Assembly: GCA_029207755.1 (NCBI GenBank)
Contig: JARCOQ010000001.1
Coordinates: 91,933,637 to 91,997,636 of the forward strand
Source: Chamaea fasciata
Lineage: Eukaryota > Chordata > Aves > Passeriformes > Sylviidae
DNA length: 64,000 nucleotides
Direction: 5' to 3'
This document shows, one piece after another, positions 39,801-51,030 of the stretch. The number at the start of each line of letters is the position of its first letter. Position 1 is the stretch's first letter. The translations under genes and the position numbers were made by a program. The notes beneath the pieces are model-generated. The model was not told where the DNA came from and searched no databases. It saw only the letters and a program-made list of their open reading frames with translations.

Positions 39801-41344
39801 TATTCTACTGTATAAGGCAAGCTTTAAGTAGTTTTCTTTTCATATCCAGTTTGAAACTCTGGAATATGATTAGTGGGAGTGCTGAACACTCCCATCAGCA
39901 GCACGTAACACTAGGAGCACTGCTGTGAAATAGATGGTGCAGGATAAAAAATGGTAAGTGCATTACAAAAACCAGGCACTTTATTTCTCAAGCTCTACAT
40001 CTGTAATTAGTATACACTTTTAAGTTTAATGTACCTTATTCCTTCATTTGTAAAATGTTGCAGTGAGTAGAGTTTTGGTAGTGCGATTGTGAAAGGAAAT
40101 CACTGGAACCTTACCAAGATGCCAAGTGTCAGTACATCCCTACTGCTTTGGCCTCTTAAAGGAGGAAGATATGTTGTATGGGATTTCTGTGGTGCAGTTC
40201 ATTAAAGTTTCAATGATGTTTGCAAAACAGAGATAGTGATACTTACCTACCTTGCAGTGTTGATAGGGCCAGACTGCATTCAAGATTGTGAGCTTGTCTG
40301 CTGCCCTTAAAACAGAACTTTGCATAAATACAAATATCCAGTATGTACTTCATGAAAGTCTAATTGGATGGAATTTTACTCTGAATTATTTGAATTAGCA
40401 GAACTTTTTGGAAAGCATGCTGAAAACCTGGGAACAGGTGGACATGGTTCTTCTGTAACTTATGGCTAAGAATGATTTCATACAAATCTCAGCTGGTCGG
40501 CTTTGGCTTTTGAATTCTCATGTTGATATTCAGATAGGACACTGCATCCTGGAAAGTCAGAAAAGAGTGTCAGTCAAGCACATGCTTTTAAACTGAAAAT
40601 TGGATGTGCACATAGAAAATGTTCATTTCTACAGCAGTTATGTACTAACGTATAAATTGAAGGGTGTAGCAATTAATTTAGATAAGAATCATCCTTCAGC
40701 TGTGTCAGTGTTTAACAATGAAAATCAGTTGTTTATGTGCTTCTCTGGGGTAGTCTCCTTCCCTTTAAGGTTTGTGTAGATCATCCTCTCAGAATACATT
40801 CCTAACCCACAGTAATGCCCATTACTATGGTCAGTATTGTCAGCAAAGGTTTTAAACACAGATGTTATCCCTCTGAAGCCAGGGTGGCTAGTCACATGCC
40901 GTTTGAAGTTATGTATTAAGCCCTAGATTTATCTTGCCTAAGTGCTGTAATTTGAGAGTCTGTTTTGCTCAGCTCTCTTTATGGTCAATGAAGATAGTTA
41001 TCTCTAAGATAATTTAGATTTTTGGAAGACCTGAAGTGCCTTTTGAAGCCATGTATTTCCCTTTTACTGGCTTTAGAGAAGGGATAGGCTGAGTAGTCTT
41101 TTAGCATCCAGCATTTGGCAGAGATCCCTAAACAAGGTGAGATGAAACTGAGAGTTGGTGAACTGGAGTTAAAATCTTCAGGATTATAAATAGCATGTCC
41201 TAATTACCTAAAATAGATTATTTTATCTATGTAGTGACCATTTTGTTTCTTAATGATGTCAATGAGAATCAATGTGTAGGGTTTTTCCTAGATGAGAAAA
41301 AAAAAGATTGTTTTATAGTTATGTATGCTCACTCCTAGGGTGTT

Positions 41345-41509
41345 CATATTGGATCTTAGGAAAAATTTCTTCATGTAAAGGGTGGTCATGCATTGGACCA
41401 GACTACTTTGGGAAATGGTTGAGTCACCATCCCTGGAGGTATTTAAAAGTCATGTAGATGTGGTGCTCAGGGATATGGTTTAGTGGAGGGCTTGGCATTG
41501 CTGGGTTAT
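41345..41509 (+). mobile_element. CR1 LINE 3' region, tail missing
   Basis: The order of words matches CR1: TTAGGAAAAATTTCTTCATG, GGGTGGTCATGCATTGGACC, TGGTTGAGTCACCATCCCTG, GAGGTATTTAAAAGTCATGT, ATGGTTTAGTGGAGGGCTTG and GCATTGCTGGGTT. This is a different subfamily from the 15.4 kb copy. The last 60 or so bases with the octamer tail are absent, which suggests a later deletion or rearrangement. It is sense relative to CDKAL1. Confidence 0.88.
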
Positions 41510-41760
41510 TACAGATACAAATGATTGCTGAGTTGTACTTAGGCCTAGCTCTGATTCCACCAGGAAGGGTCAAAGATTTTTCCTGACCTTTGTTTCTACT
41601 CAGCATTCATGCTTTAATGAAACTCCTTCTATCCTTGGTTTTTCAGCAGTTTCCTGCTTTGGCTACTCTTTCATGGGTTCGTGAGCCCTGCCTGTGCTCT
41701 TGGCTCATACCAATCTCAGCCCAGATTTCTACATCAGCCTCATTTGTGGTGGTTGAGAGT

Positions 41761-41817
41761 TTTGTTGGGTTTTTTTTGTTTGTTTGTTTGTTTTGGTTTT
41801 TTTTTTTTTTTCTTTTT
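41761..41817 (+). repeat. T-rich tract with (TTTG)n
   Basis: Poly-T interrupted by four to five TTTG units and a GG. Low complexity on the sense strand. Confidence 0.85.
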
Positions 41818-42281
41818 GCATAGTTCTCTTCAGCTCTCAACTCCATTCTGTCTGTAGCTCTTGTTCTGTTCACATCATAATGGAGAACCATTTGAAGTGG
41901 ACAATAAGTTCAAAATGTACTTAACTAAGGTTCCACAAGATCTGTGGAACCAAGTGGGGTGCACTAAGCACACCCAGCAGTGGTGTCCTGCTGTCAGTCC
42001 TGGGGGGTTGGTTTTTTGAGACACTGCAAAGAAGTCTTGAGGAATGGTGTCATTTCCCTTCATACACCACCAGGATGTCTCTGTGCTTCATGGACTTCTT
42101 GATGCCTGATGGAGGCATTATTGGAGCTCTGCTCTGAAGGTTTACACATATCTTTGATACCACTCTAGAGCAGAATTATGCTTAAGGTTAGTGAGATGTG
42201 TGGAAAAGAATCCAGCAGACCTTTATATGCGGTAGAAAATTTAATTACTGTGACTTTGTAATTTTTTTTCTTTTTCATTCT

Positions 42282-42309
42282 CCCCCCCCCCCTTTTTTTT
42301 TTTTTTTTT
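42282..42309. repeat. C11-T17 homopyrimidine run
   Basis: Eleven C are followed directly by seventeen T, within a wider pyrimidine-rich stretch from about 42,260. It could form triplex-type DNA in vitro, but no function is shown. Confidence 0.85.
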
Positions 42310-43255
42310 CAAATAAGAAACTTATAAACCCTTTGCTCTTCTCACTTCAGATCCACCTCACATTTTCTAAAATACTTTCATCTCCATATATGCAAACTGG
42401 AAGAATTCCACATTTTTTCTTGAGAACTTGGGGCTTTAGCCAAATAATTTCCAATAATTTCAAATGAAAAATATTTAATGTGGGAAATAACATGTAAGGC
42501 AGAACAAACATCCATTTCTAGATGCAGATCTCATTATCTCTCAGACCTATAATTTTAATTACTTACATGAACCATCTTCTTGACAGACATATTGAGAATA
42601 ATTTAATTTATCCAATAAAATGAAGATGCAATATAATGGTTGGTTGGGTTTTTTTCTATTTTTATTCAACAGGGGATTTGGAGCAATACAAAAATTCCTC
42701 AGATACACAATGCAGAAAGTAATTGGTGGTCAGGTTATGAACCACACAGATTTCTCATATTTTAAATGATTAAAATGGTTATAAACTTAAACAGTCTAGG
42801 ACTGAGACATATAGCAATAATGTTTTAGGTAATGTAACACAGACTTTGCTTCCTGTCTATAGTGTAGTTTCAAATGTGTACACTTCAGTTTTCAAGTGCA
42901 GGTTTTCTATTTATTTTTTTAAACATTTAGTAAGAAGTATATATGTTAAATATCTTGAGTCATAATTTTTAAAACTATATCCAAAATGGATATGCACAGA
43001 AGTATGTAAATATGCATGTGTTCCATACGACTGCTTATGTGTGCTTTCTTTAAAAGTTGATTGCTAGATATGTCAGTGTCTGTTATGTGAATGCTTGTGA
43101 TTCAGAAAATCATTTAAATACTTTTTTCAAGAAAATTAATAAAATGCAGATATTAGCAATACTATAACAATTTCTAGAAATCATAACTACTATACTGTAT
43201 TCAAGAATTTGAAATGGTGGACATCCCTATTTTAAAAGGCTGTATTTCAAAAGGT

Positions 43256-43283
43256 AAAAAAAAAGAAAAGAAAAGAAAAAGAA
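43256..43283 (+). repeat. (AAAAG)n microsatellite
   Basis: An A run followed by AAAAG units. One of the few purine-rich tracts on the + strand in this window. Confidence 0.85.
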
Positions 43284-44633
43284 ATACACATTTACATGGA
43301 CTTGATCCAACACCCAGACAAGGAAAGGAACTGACTCCCACTGACTTTAGCTGGGAATTTAAAATCAGGCTCCAGCTATAGGTGAGTTTTTTTTATAACT
43401 TCTATTAAACAGATTGGAAAAATGAATGTGAAGTAGACAAGATTGTGCAGTCTTGTATTTACAGGGAATTACAAACTCAGTGGTTTAGTGCAGAGAGACT
43501 TAATGGCTTTGATACAAGGTATCCAAGTTCCAGGCTCCTTGTTGCAGACCAGGTTCTTCTCTTGAAGCCTCTGCAACTTGTGCTTTTCTGCTTATTTTGG
43601 GAACAAGATGGAAAAGAAACTCCAAGGAAAAGACTGCTAAAATCATACCAAATCTAGTTCATGTAATGTAAATCTTAGAGAAGCTGTGTTTAAAAAGGAA
43701 TATTGTGGAAAAGTTACAAACTAACTTAAGTGTGACAAGTTAGCTTTCCTGCATTGTGCGTAAATATCTGCAGTAGAATTACATGGAATAGGGGTTTGAA
43801 TGAAAGCTCTGGAAAGGATCTCAGCTTCAAGAATTCCTGAGTGTTTAATTTTGCAGTGTTAATGTTGATTCCTTCTAGTTTATATGCCAAAATCTCTACA
43901 GTGTGTTGGCCATTGACTTTAAATAAAGACTAATATGTCTATTAAGAAACAACTGAACTATTTATCTTGTAATTGGTGAATTTTGGTGAATATAACACTA
44001 AAATGTAAATTTGTTGTTTTTGTTGCAGATGTTATATAATGGTCATTAAATATTATTCTGTGTTGTGAAAAGCATGAGGTCTTTTCTTACCATTTCCAAA
44101 CACAGCTTGCATTAAGTTCAGGAGAATGTCTTGATCTCTTAAACTTTTCAACAGCATTTTTTAATTTCTTCCTATGCTCCAGTGTCTTTCCCCTCCAGTA
44201 CCTCATTAATTTTCTCCCTCTACTCTGCCCGGACAATATCCTCACCTTTTTGTTGTGTTCTCTACCGTCCACTGTTATGCTGTGGAGACTGGGGTGAGGG
44301 AGCGCTTCTGCTGTTTGAGTCACACAGGTGCAGAGTGCCTGGTTCACCACTGCCTGTCACAGACCATGAACAGCACTTAAGGCCTGAACTCTTTTCTAGC
44401 TATTTGGTGATTTTTGCCAAACTTACGGGAGCTTGCCATATTTGAGGACAAAATCTGATTTAAATTGGGTGGTGAATTTTAAAGTTACTTTTGGCAGATT
44501 GACCAAAATCCACAGAAAATAAAAATTCTTTACGCCCCCTTAATACAGAAGAAGACATTCTTGAATGATTAGTTAATAGGAAAGTATGTCCAGTTGTTGA
44601 CTACTTAGGTATTTACCTTCTGACTTTTTTTAG

Positions 44634-44682
44634 GTTCAGCAGATAGATCGTGTAGTAGAAGTTGTGGAGGAAACTATTAAAG
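44634..44682 (+). CDS. CDKAL1: CDKAL1 internal exon B (49-base small exon)
   Basis: This is a small 49-base exon that continues exon A in phase 0. It encodes VQQIDRVVEVVEETIK and the first base of a glycine codon, so it ends in phase 1. The sequence matches the CDKAL1 segment just after the GLSIIG of exon A (about residues 157-172 in the human protein by recall). It forms the last helix of the MTTase domain before the linker to the radical-SAM domain. The acceptor is a strong pyrimidine tract ending TTTTTTTAG and the donor is GTAAGC. It is too short to appear as an open reading frame, so it was found by reading the codons and by its fit with its neighbours. Skipping it would shift the frame, because 49 is not a multiple of three. 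Confidence 0.95.
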
Positions 44683-46315
44683 GTAAGCATCACACTTCAA
44701 CTAATTGCAGCTAGTTTGAAACATGTAAACATTAGCAGAAGTGCTGCTGGTGTGTTCTTCTTCAACCTAACACTTGCTTTGTGCTCTAGCTGAATGTTTG
44801 CGCAGAGCTATACTTTGTCATATATGCTTTGTGTAAGTGATAATTTCAGAGATGTTTTCTGTCAGGAGCACTGTGAACTGTTGGTTTCATAGGTAAATGA
44901 TCAAGAGGACACTTCAAGAAATCATTTCATCAGTGTAGGTTGGTGTAAAGTATTGTATAAAGCTCCTGCACTATCTTAATTGAGTGTTATTCTTCTACTT
45001 CCTTTTGTTTAGTTCTCTGGTATTTTCTTCTTTTCCCATGTTTTGGCTTACCTCCCTTAGCTCTTCTCAGCAGGGCAGATAAATTATCTTCTGGTTTAAT
45101 GTTCCTTTGTAACTGTGTTCCTTGTTCTCTCTGGCTTTGTTCGTGTGTGTACTCTTAGTACTTTGCAGTGAAGGAGGGAAAAAACCCAGTATTGTTTCTG
45201 CAGCCTGACCAGTAAACATTTGCTGTTAAATAAATATCTCTGTCTGGGTCTTTCTGGGTTACCTAAGTTTGTCTCCATTACTTATCAGGCCATAAAAATT
45301 ACTGTTCCATGAAGCTTTAAATTATAAGGTTTAGTTTAATTGGCTGTCCTTTCAATATAAACAAGTGTCTCGTCCACAAGGCACTGTCAGTAACTTTAAT
45401 GCTGGAATATGATTTTTTAAATTACAGCATGAAAGTTTAAAGCAGTGCAAATTTTTAAACAGAAAAAAAGCTTCTATCACAAAACTGTGTAGTGTGGTGT
45501 AAGGCTTCTAGAGCTTGTGGTTTGAAGGCCTTAAGATTTCACATTGCTTTTAATGCTTTCAGAAATGCGACCTGTACTTTTATGTACTCCCAACCAGAAT
45601 TTTTCCCATATTGTCCTTAACTTAGGGCATCTATTTTGGGGGGATAAAACCTACTTTGCCATACAAACAAATAAGAAATACATTCAGTATATATTTTTTA
45701 TTTATTAAGCTGAACTGTTTTCCTAGAAACATCATGGTGTTCATGACAATATGTTGGAAATGAGGATGCTTAATGATTTTTACAACAGTATTTCAGATCC
45801 CTATCTGCTTTTTTCCTGAATTTTATTTGTTCTTACGGGAGTAAGATGATAACCTGGGTCAGCATGCCCTCCCTTCACAAAAATGGGCTTTGTAATATTT
45901 ATACTGACTCCAGATATTACTGCTTTTTTGATAACATAATTACTGAAGTTATGATGACTGAATGTTATATGACTAGAAAGAGTACAAGTAATCTAGTAGC
46001 AGCTGTTAAAATAACGATTTTCACTAAATTGATTTTTAGATTACATTTCTAACATTGATATAATGCTGGAAAATAATGTTCATAGGAATGTTAATGAGCA
46101 TTTAAACTTTAAAAAACATTTAAAAACATTAAACTTTTAAAAGTGTGAATTTTTGGAAAGATTTTTGTTCCTTTCTAACTTAATCAAAATGATTAGAAAG
46201 CGAGCTGCTGAATTTCATACATAGTGCCATTTTCATTAGGGGTTTCCCGAAAGATAATGGAACACAGGATTTCTGAAGTTTTATTGGAAAAAAATGAACA
46301 AAACCCAGCTCTCTG

Positions 46316-46760
46316 TTTTGAGAGAGACATTGACATACTGGGGAGAGTCAAACAGAGATGGTTAAGAGGCTGAGACTGGATCATTTCTCCTCACAGGAGA
46401 GTCAGGATAGGCTCAGGGAGGGGGATCACATCAATGTATATAAATACCTGAAGAGAGGATGCAAAGAGAAGTGAGAGAGACACTTTTCAGTGGTGCCCAC
46501 AGACAGGACCAGAGGCAGCAGGCACAAAAAAGCCCAGGAGGTTCCCTCTAAACACCATGAAGCACATTTTGACTGTGAGGATGACCAAGCACTGGCTCAG
46601 ATTACTGAGGGAGGTGGTAGAGACTCCATCCCTGGATGTATTCAAATACTGCGGGCATGATCCTGGGGAACTGGCTCTCAGTGGCTCTCCTTGAGTGAGA
46701 GGGTTGGACAGAGTGGTCTCCAGAGGTCCTTTCCAGCTGTGACAACAAAAGTACAACCCA
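46316..46760 (+). mobile_element. CR1 LINE 3' region (about 440 bases)
   Basis: This is the longest CR1 copy in the window. It starts at a TTTGAGAGAGACATTGACAT segment and runs through TTTCTCCTCACAGGAGAGTC, CATCAATGTATATAAATACC, CAGTGGTGCCCACAGACAGG, GGAGGTTCCCTCTAAACACC, GACTGTGAGGATGACCAAGC, AGACTCCATCCCTGGATGTA and GGTTGGACAGAGTGGTCTCC to AGAGGTCCTTTCCAGCTGTG. These match the CR1 3' part of ORF2 and the tail of a subfamily different from the 15.4 kb copy. It lies on the CDKAL1 sense strand, and stops and shifts break its frame. The usual octamer tail is replaced by a diverged short duplication (46,737-46,785). Confidence 0.9.
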
Positions 46761-46785
46761 TCTGTGACAATAAAAGTGCAATTGG
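46737..46785 (+). repeat. 25-base imperfect tandem duplication at CR1 tail
   Basis: Two adjacent units, CTGTGACAACAAAAGTACAA.. and CTGTGACAATAAAAGTGCAA.., follow each other at the 3' end of the CR1 copy. They differ at a few positions. Confidence 0.8.
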
Positions 46786-48182
46786 AAGGAGAATCAAATT
46801 GGCAGAGATCATAACATATGATAATGGCTTACTTTGGTAAAAGCCAGCCATAAAAATAGGAGCTTTTACTTATATTTCTTTAATTTACTTAAAGAGGCTG
46901 CGTTCTTTTATGTATTTTGGAATCATGTACTAATGAAGAAGAATATGAAGCTCTTTTTCATGTATTTTATGAAGAGTATAACTGTGAACTTCCATTATCG
47001 AAGTGAAGTAAAGTACTGTAGATAACAGGACTGTTGATTAGAATATTTTATTATCTAAAATAGATACATGGTAGAAGATTAAATTAGTGTAGGATCAAAT
47101 GAAATGTAACCCTTTGTTTTCATGAGTCTACATCATTGGTAACAGCTTCTGAAGCTGCTAATGCTTTCAGGAGATGGAGGTGTTGTGAGACAGGGGATTA
47201 AATACGAATTCTGAATTCAGAGCCAGCTTACACCAGTGACTTTTAAGTTGTGTATCTGTCACAGCTGAACAATGCAATTTTTTTCACAGTTTTTTTAAAG
47301 AAAAGCTAAAGGTTGGATGTGTGGTATACTTTTGAAGTGTGGTTATGTATGCATCAAAAGCTTTAAAATATTATGTATTGAATGTTTAAAAAAATATTTG
47401 ACTGAATAAGTGGAACTTCATAGTGTCTGCGCTCTGTAGGGCAGATCTGTAGACTGGTCAGCCTAACTGAATTGTCTGGATTTTCTGTCCAAATTCCAAG
47501 GTGGAAACAGGTTACCCTGATGCTAGTTCTAAGTCTAAAAGTCTAGCTTTCCCTGACTTCCCATTTCTTAAGTGGTACCTTAGTTTTTTCTTGGATGCTT
47601 GAATTTTGTAGTACATAGTTTACAAAAAGGGGAAGTTTGTAGAAAGATTTTTTTTCCTTAACCTTTTTTTTTTCCCTAATAGTAATCTTTTCAGTTTTTC
47701 ATGAAAATGACTTCCTTGTTGGGATTTGTTGAAAGCTTGCTGTACTCCCAAAGAAAATTGATTTTTTTGCAATTATTTAAAACTCTTTGTATGAAATATG
47801 AAAGGGTTTCTTCTAGATTTTTTTTCCTCAATCTTAAGGGCATTGTCAGGAAGACCTTATCAAAACAATTCCATGCTTCTGGGTCCAGAGATGGTAGTTT
47901 CAAGAAATATATCTTTATGGCGGTCTTTACCACATACGTGTGAAGACAGTGTTATTGTTAGTTCCTAGCCTTCCATCGAGATAATTCTGATAAACACTTT
48001 TTATGTGACTTTATCTTTTTATCCTTCATCAAAAAATGGAAAAGAAGGATGTGCACATTTGTTGTTGCACTGCCAGCTAAAGGAGAGAGAGCAAGAGACT
48101 TTTAAGAGGCTCAGTGATTTCTCATTTTTATGCCATCCTAACTTTTATCACAAGTGTTGAATTGAATCTTTGAAATCTCCTA

Positions 48183-48209
48183 ATTAGCAGGTAAATTAGC
48201 AGGTAAATT
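48183..48209 (+). repeat. 12-base direct repeat, two copies
   Basis: ATTAGCAGGTAA occurs twice in tandem, followed by ATT. A simple replication-slippage repeat. Confidence 0.85.
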
Positions 48210-49526
48210 GTCACTTCCAGAGGCAATCTTCAATAGCAGTGCAGTATTTGTATGCAGGTCATGTCTAATTAATATTTATACTGTGTCCCAAGGTATATTT
48301 TAACTAGAGGCATCTTCATGTACTTTTCATATGATATGGTAATTTATAATAGGAAACCTCTGTACTGCCTGTGAGGAACTAGACAAAATAATTCATTCAT
48401 AGTCTCAGAAAGGAGTTTCTCAAAGTGAAGGCCACAATTGTATAGCTGCTGTGTCTCTCAGTCATCCTGATAAACAGAATGGTTTTGTCATGCAGGGTTC
48501 TGATTTAACAGTTTAGTAAACCTTGCTTCATCTGCACATTACCCAAATTTTATGTCTGGATTACAGCAATTTTTACATTAGGGCACCATTCCCACTCATG
48601 TGCTTAGTTTTCCAGTCAGGTGTTATGATAACATAGAATGTTAGGAAAGTATTGCTAAGGAGTTGTGGTGTCTGTGACCTAGCTGAAAACAGGCCTATAA
48701 TTGATGTGTGTTCCATCACTTAGTAAAATTTATGTAAAGAATATAAAAGTTATTTGGGATGATCAATTTCTATAGTACGCTGCAATAAGCTGAAGATTTG
48801 TCTTTGGTGGGAACTGCAGAATGTCTTTATAGTGACTGCTCAAGTCAGCTTTTTATGAATCACTCTAAAATCTGTCTTTAAAAAAAGCCTGTGTGTGTAT
48901 ACAAGTTTGGCTATAAACAGTTTACAGTAGGCAAGAGAATACATTTTTTCTGTATTTTAAAGGAGGAGTGTTAACTGCTTAATGGAGAAATTCCTCTTTT
49001 CTGTCTTTAAATTTATGTCTTCAAGGATGTAGGTCTTTTCCCCCTGCTTTCTAGACATGCTCTCAAATCCTATGTTATTAAGGGTTTGTGGGGGTGGGAG
49101 TCGTGGGACCAGAGTATTTGTGTACAATCTGCTTTTAGCTTAGGCCTTAGGGACATGAGGGACATAGGTTGAATTGAGTTTAGTCCATATTGTGTCTGTC
49201 TAATACTTTCACAAAACATAGTTTTACAATGGGTCATTAGACCTGATTATAAAAAAACAACTGAAGGAAATTACTTCAGGGTTGAGCCCTTTATATTTAA
49301 CATAACCTTTCTCAGCTTCAGTCACGTTGACCTGTCTGGTGAAGTTGTCCATCCATTCCCAGTTTAAACATTGACCATTATTTGCTAAACTGTTTAATTG
49401 TCCTCATGTGGATAGCAGTTAGGGATTCATGGTAGTTTCAGTGTCTGTCTGTTTGAAAATTAGATAAACGGTACCTATATTATGTATAGGCTAAAGTGTA
49501 GAATTTATACTGGATTGTACACCTGA

Positions 49527-49569
49527 GTGTGTGTGTGTGTGTTTGTATAAATATATATGTACATATATG
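49527..49569 (+). repeat. (GT)8 microsatellite with AT-rich tail
   Basis: Eight GT units are followed by a TATA/ATGT-rich stretch. Probably length-variable between individuals. Confidence 0.85.
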
Positions 49570-49888
49570 AATGCCTGATTGTGAAGTAGTATTTGTATTT
49601 GCTGCTTGATTTCACTATAATCTGCTGCTAATGGTAGATAAAATAGTCTCTTTTCAATTTCTGTGATTGTGGGAAGAGTAGCCTTGACTTAAGAAGCTGA
49701 TGACAGACCAAATGAAGAATAAAAATTGGAGGAGTCAGGAGTTCCTATTTGAGGAAAAGTATCATTTGGCTCCCAGTCAGGAAACTGACTGTTAGTGCCA
49801 AAGTGCAGCTTAGGGAGGGTCAGAGTGAGGGTGGTGGCCTCATCAAGTCCCTGTTTCTGTTTCTATCTCCTTTGAAAGGACATAGAAA

Positions 49889-49922
49889 GGGGGGGGGGGG
49901 GGGTGAGGGGGCGGTTTTGGGT
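49889..49922 (+). repeat. G15 run and G-quadruplex-like tract
   Basis: Fifteen consecutive G, then GGGGG, GG and GGG blocks with short loops. It lies 24 bases before the solo LTR. The guanines are on the non-template strand of CDKAL1. Confidence 0.8.
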
Positions 49923-49945
49923 GGTTTGTTTTATTTATTTCACTG

Positions 49946-50812
49946 TGTGGTGGGTTGACCTTGTCCAGCCGCCAGACCCCCACCCAGCTGCTTTCTTGCT
50001 CCCACTCCTCATGAGGGCAGTGGAGAAAATAAGATGGGATAACTCTTGGGTCATGATAAGGACAGGAAGATCACTTACCAGTTACCATCATGGGGAAAGC
50101 AGACTCAACTTGGGGGAAATTAATTTAATTTATTGCCAATTAAAAATAGAATAGAGTGGTGAGAAACTATAGCTACTTTCCCCCACCCCTCTTCTTCCCA
50201 TGATCAGCTTCAGTCTCTCATTCCAAACTCCTCCATCTCCTCCCCCTGAGTGGTGCAGAGAGATGGGGAGATGGGCTGTGGTTGGCCCAATACACCCCCT
50301 CTGTGCTGATTCTGCTTCCCCACACTGTCCTTCTGCTCCAGCCTGGGGCATTCCTGTGGGCTGTGGGGATCCAAGAACTGCTCCAGCACGGATCCTCTGC
50401 AGAGGTGCAGTGCTTCAGACACAGGCTGCTCCGGTGTGGGTCCTCCACAGGCTGTGCAGTCCCTGCCAGGAGCCCTGTTCCAGGCTCCTGCTCCCATGCA
50501 GGCTGCAGGGGGATAATCTGCTTTGCTGTGCTCCTCTCCAGTGGCTGCAGGAGAATCCAATAGGTTGCTCGCAGCACTTCCTCCTTCTTCTCTTTTTCCT
50601 CCTCCTGCTCTTCTCACCTTGCTGCTCACCTTGCCCTCATACTTCTTTCCTCCCTGCCAGGCACTGTTTTTCCCTTTCTTACACCTGTGACAGCTCCACT
50701 GTACCCTGTGGCAGGGCTTTTGGAGCCAGCTGGATGTGGCACTTGGCAGCCCTGGCCTCTCCTCACAGAGGCCCCTGCAGCCCGCTCCACACACCCTGGG
50801 AGAAACACCACA
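49946..50812 (-). mobile_element. Solo LTR of an endogenous retrovirus, antisense
   Basis: About 867 bases bounded by matching inverted ends: TGTGGTGGGTTGACC at the left and AACACCACA at the right, giving TG..CA with a seven-base perfect inverted terminus (TGTGGTG / CACCACA). The left end and the following GATAAGGACAG, GACTCAACTTGGGG and AATTTATTGCCAATTA words match an LTR type I recall as common in neoavian and passerine genomes. The element points opposite to CDKAL1: read on the minus strand it has an AATAAA signal at about 50,134-50,129 and ends at 49,946. The middle has repeated CTGCTCC..GTGGGTCC words, a minisatellite-like part. No retroviral coding region flanks it, so it is a solo LTR. 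The five flanking bases (CACTG and TCCCT) do not match, so no target duplication is visible. Both strands hold long open frames here (up to 212 codons) because of high GC; they are not genes. Confidence 0.85.
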
Positions 50813-50896
50813 TCCCTAATGCTATTTCTATGAGGTAGAATTGTCTTTTATAGTGAGATTTGTAGAAAAATAAAGGCACTAACTGGAAACACTGTG

Positions 50897-51030
50897 TTTG
50901 AGGCAGGTTGGATAAGGCCTTGAGCAACCTGGTCTAGTGAGAAGAAACTTGCCCGTGGCACAGGGGTTGGAACTGGATGATCTTTAAGGTTCTTTCCAAC
51001 CCATTAACTAAGAATTCCATGATTCTATGA
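50897..51030 (+). mobile_element. CR1 LINE 3' tail next to the solo LTR
   Basis: The stretch reads AGGCAGGTTGGATAAGGCCT, TGAGCAACCTGGTCTAGTGA, CAGGGGTTGGAACTGGATGA, TCTTTAAGGTTCTTTCCAAC and then ATTCCATGATTCTATGA, with the octamer tail kept. It is sense to CDKAL1. It starts only about 85 bases after the LTR ends. Confidence 0.92.

Larger units (their letters stand above)
36802..44633 (+). other. CDKAL1 intron between exons A and B (7.8 kb)
   Basis: The intron begins GTATGT and ends TTTAG. It contains one CR1 fragment at 41.3 kb, a T/GT tract near 41.78 kb, a C11-T17 run near 42.3 kb and an A-rich (AAAAG)n tract near 43.27 kb. A moderately GC-richer part lies at about 39,480-39,800 with no recognised content. 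No other exon or RNA gene was seen. Confidence 0.9.

Noticed and set aside
50200..50838. 212-codon + frame and 194-codon minus frame
   Set aside because: Both lie inside the solo LTR, where high GC content keeps several frames open at once.
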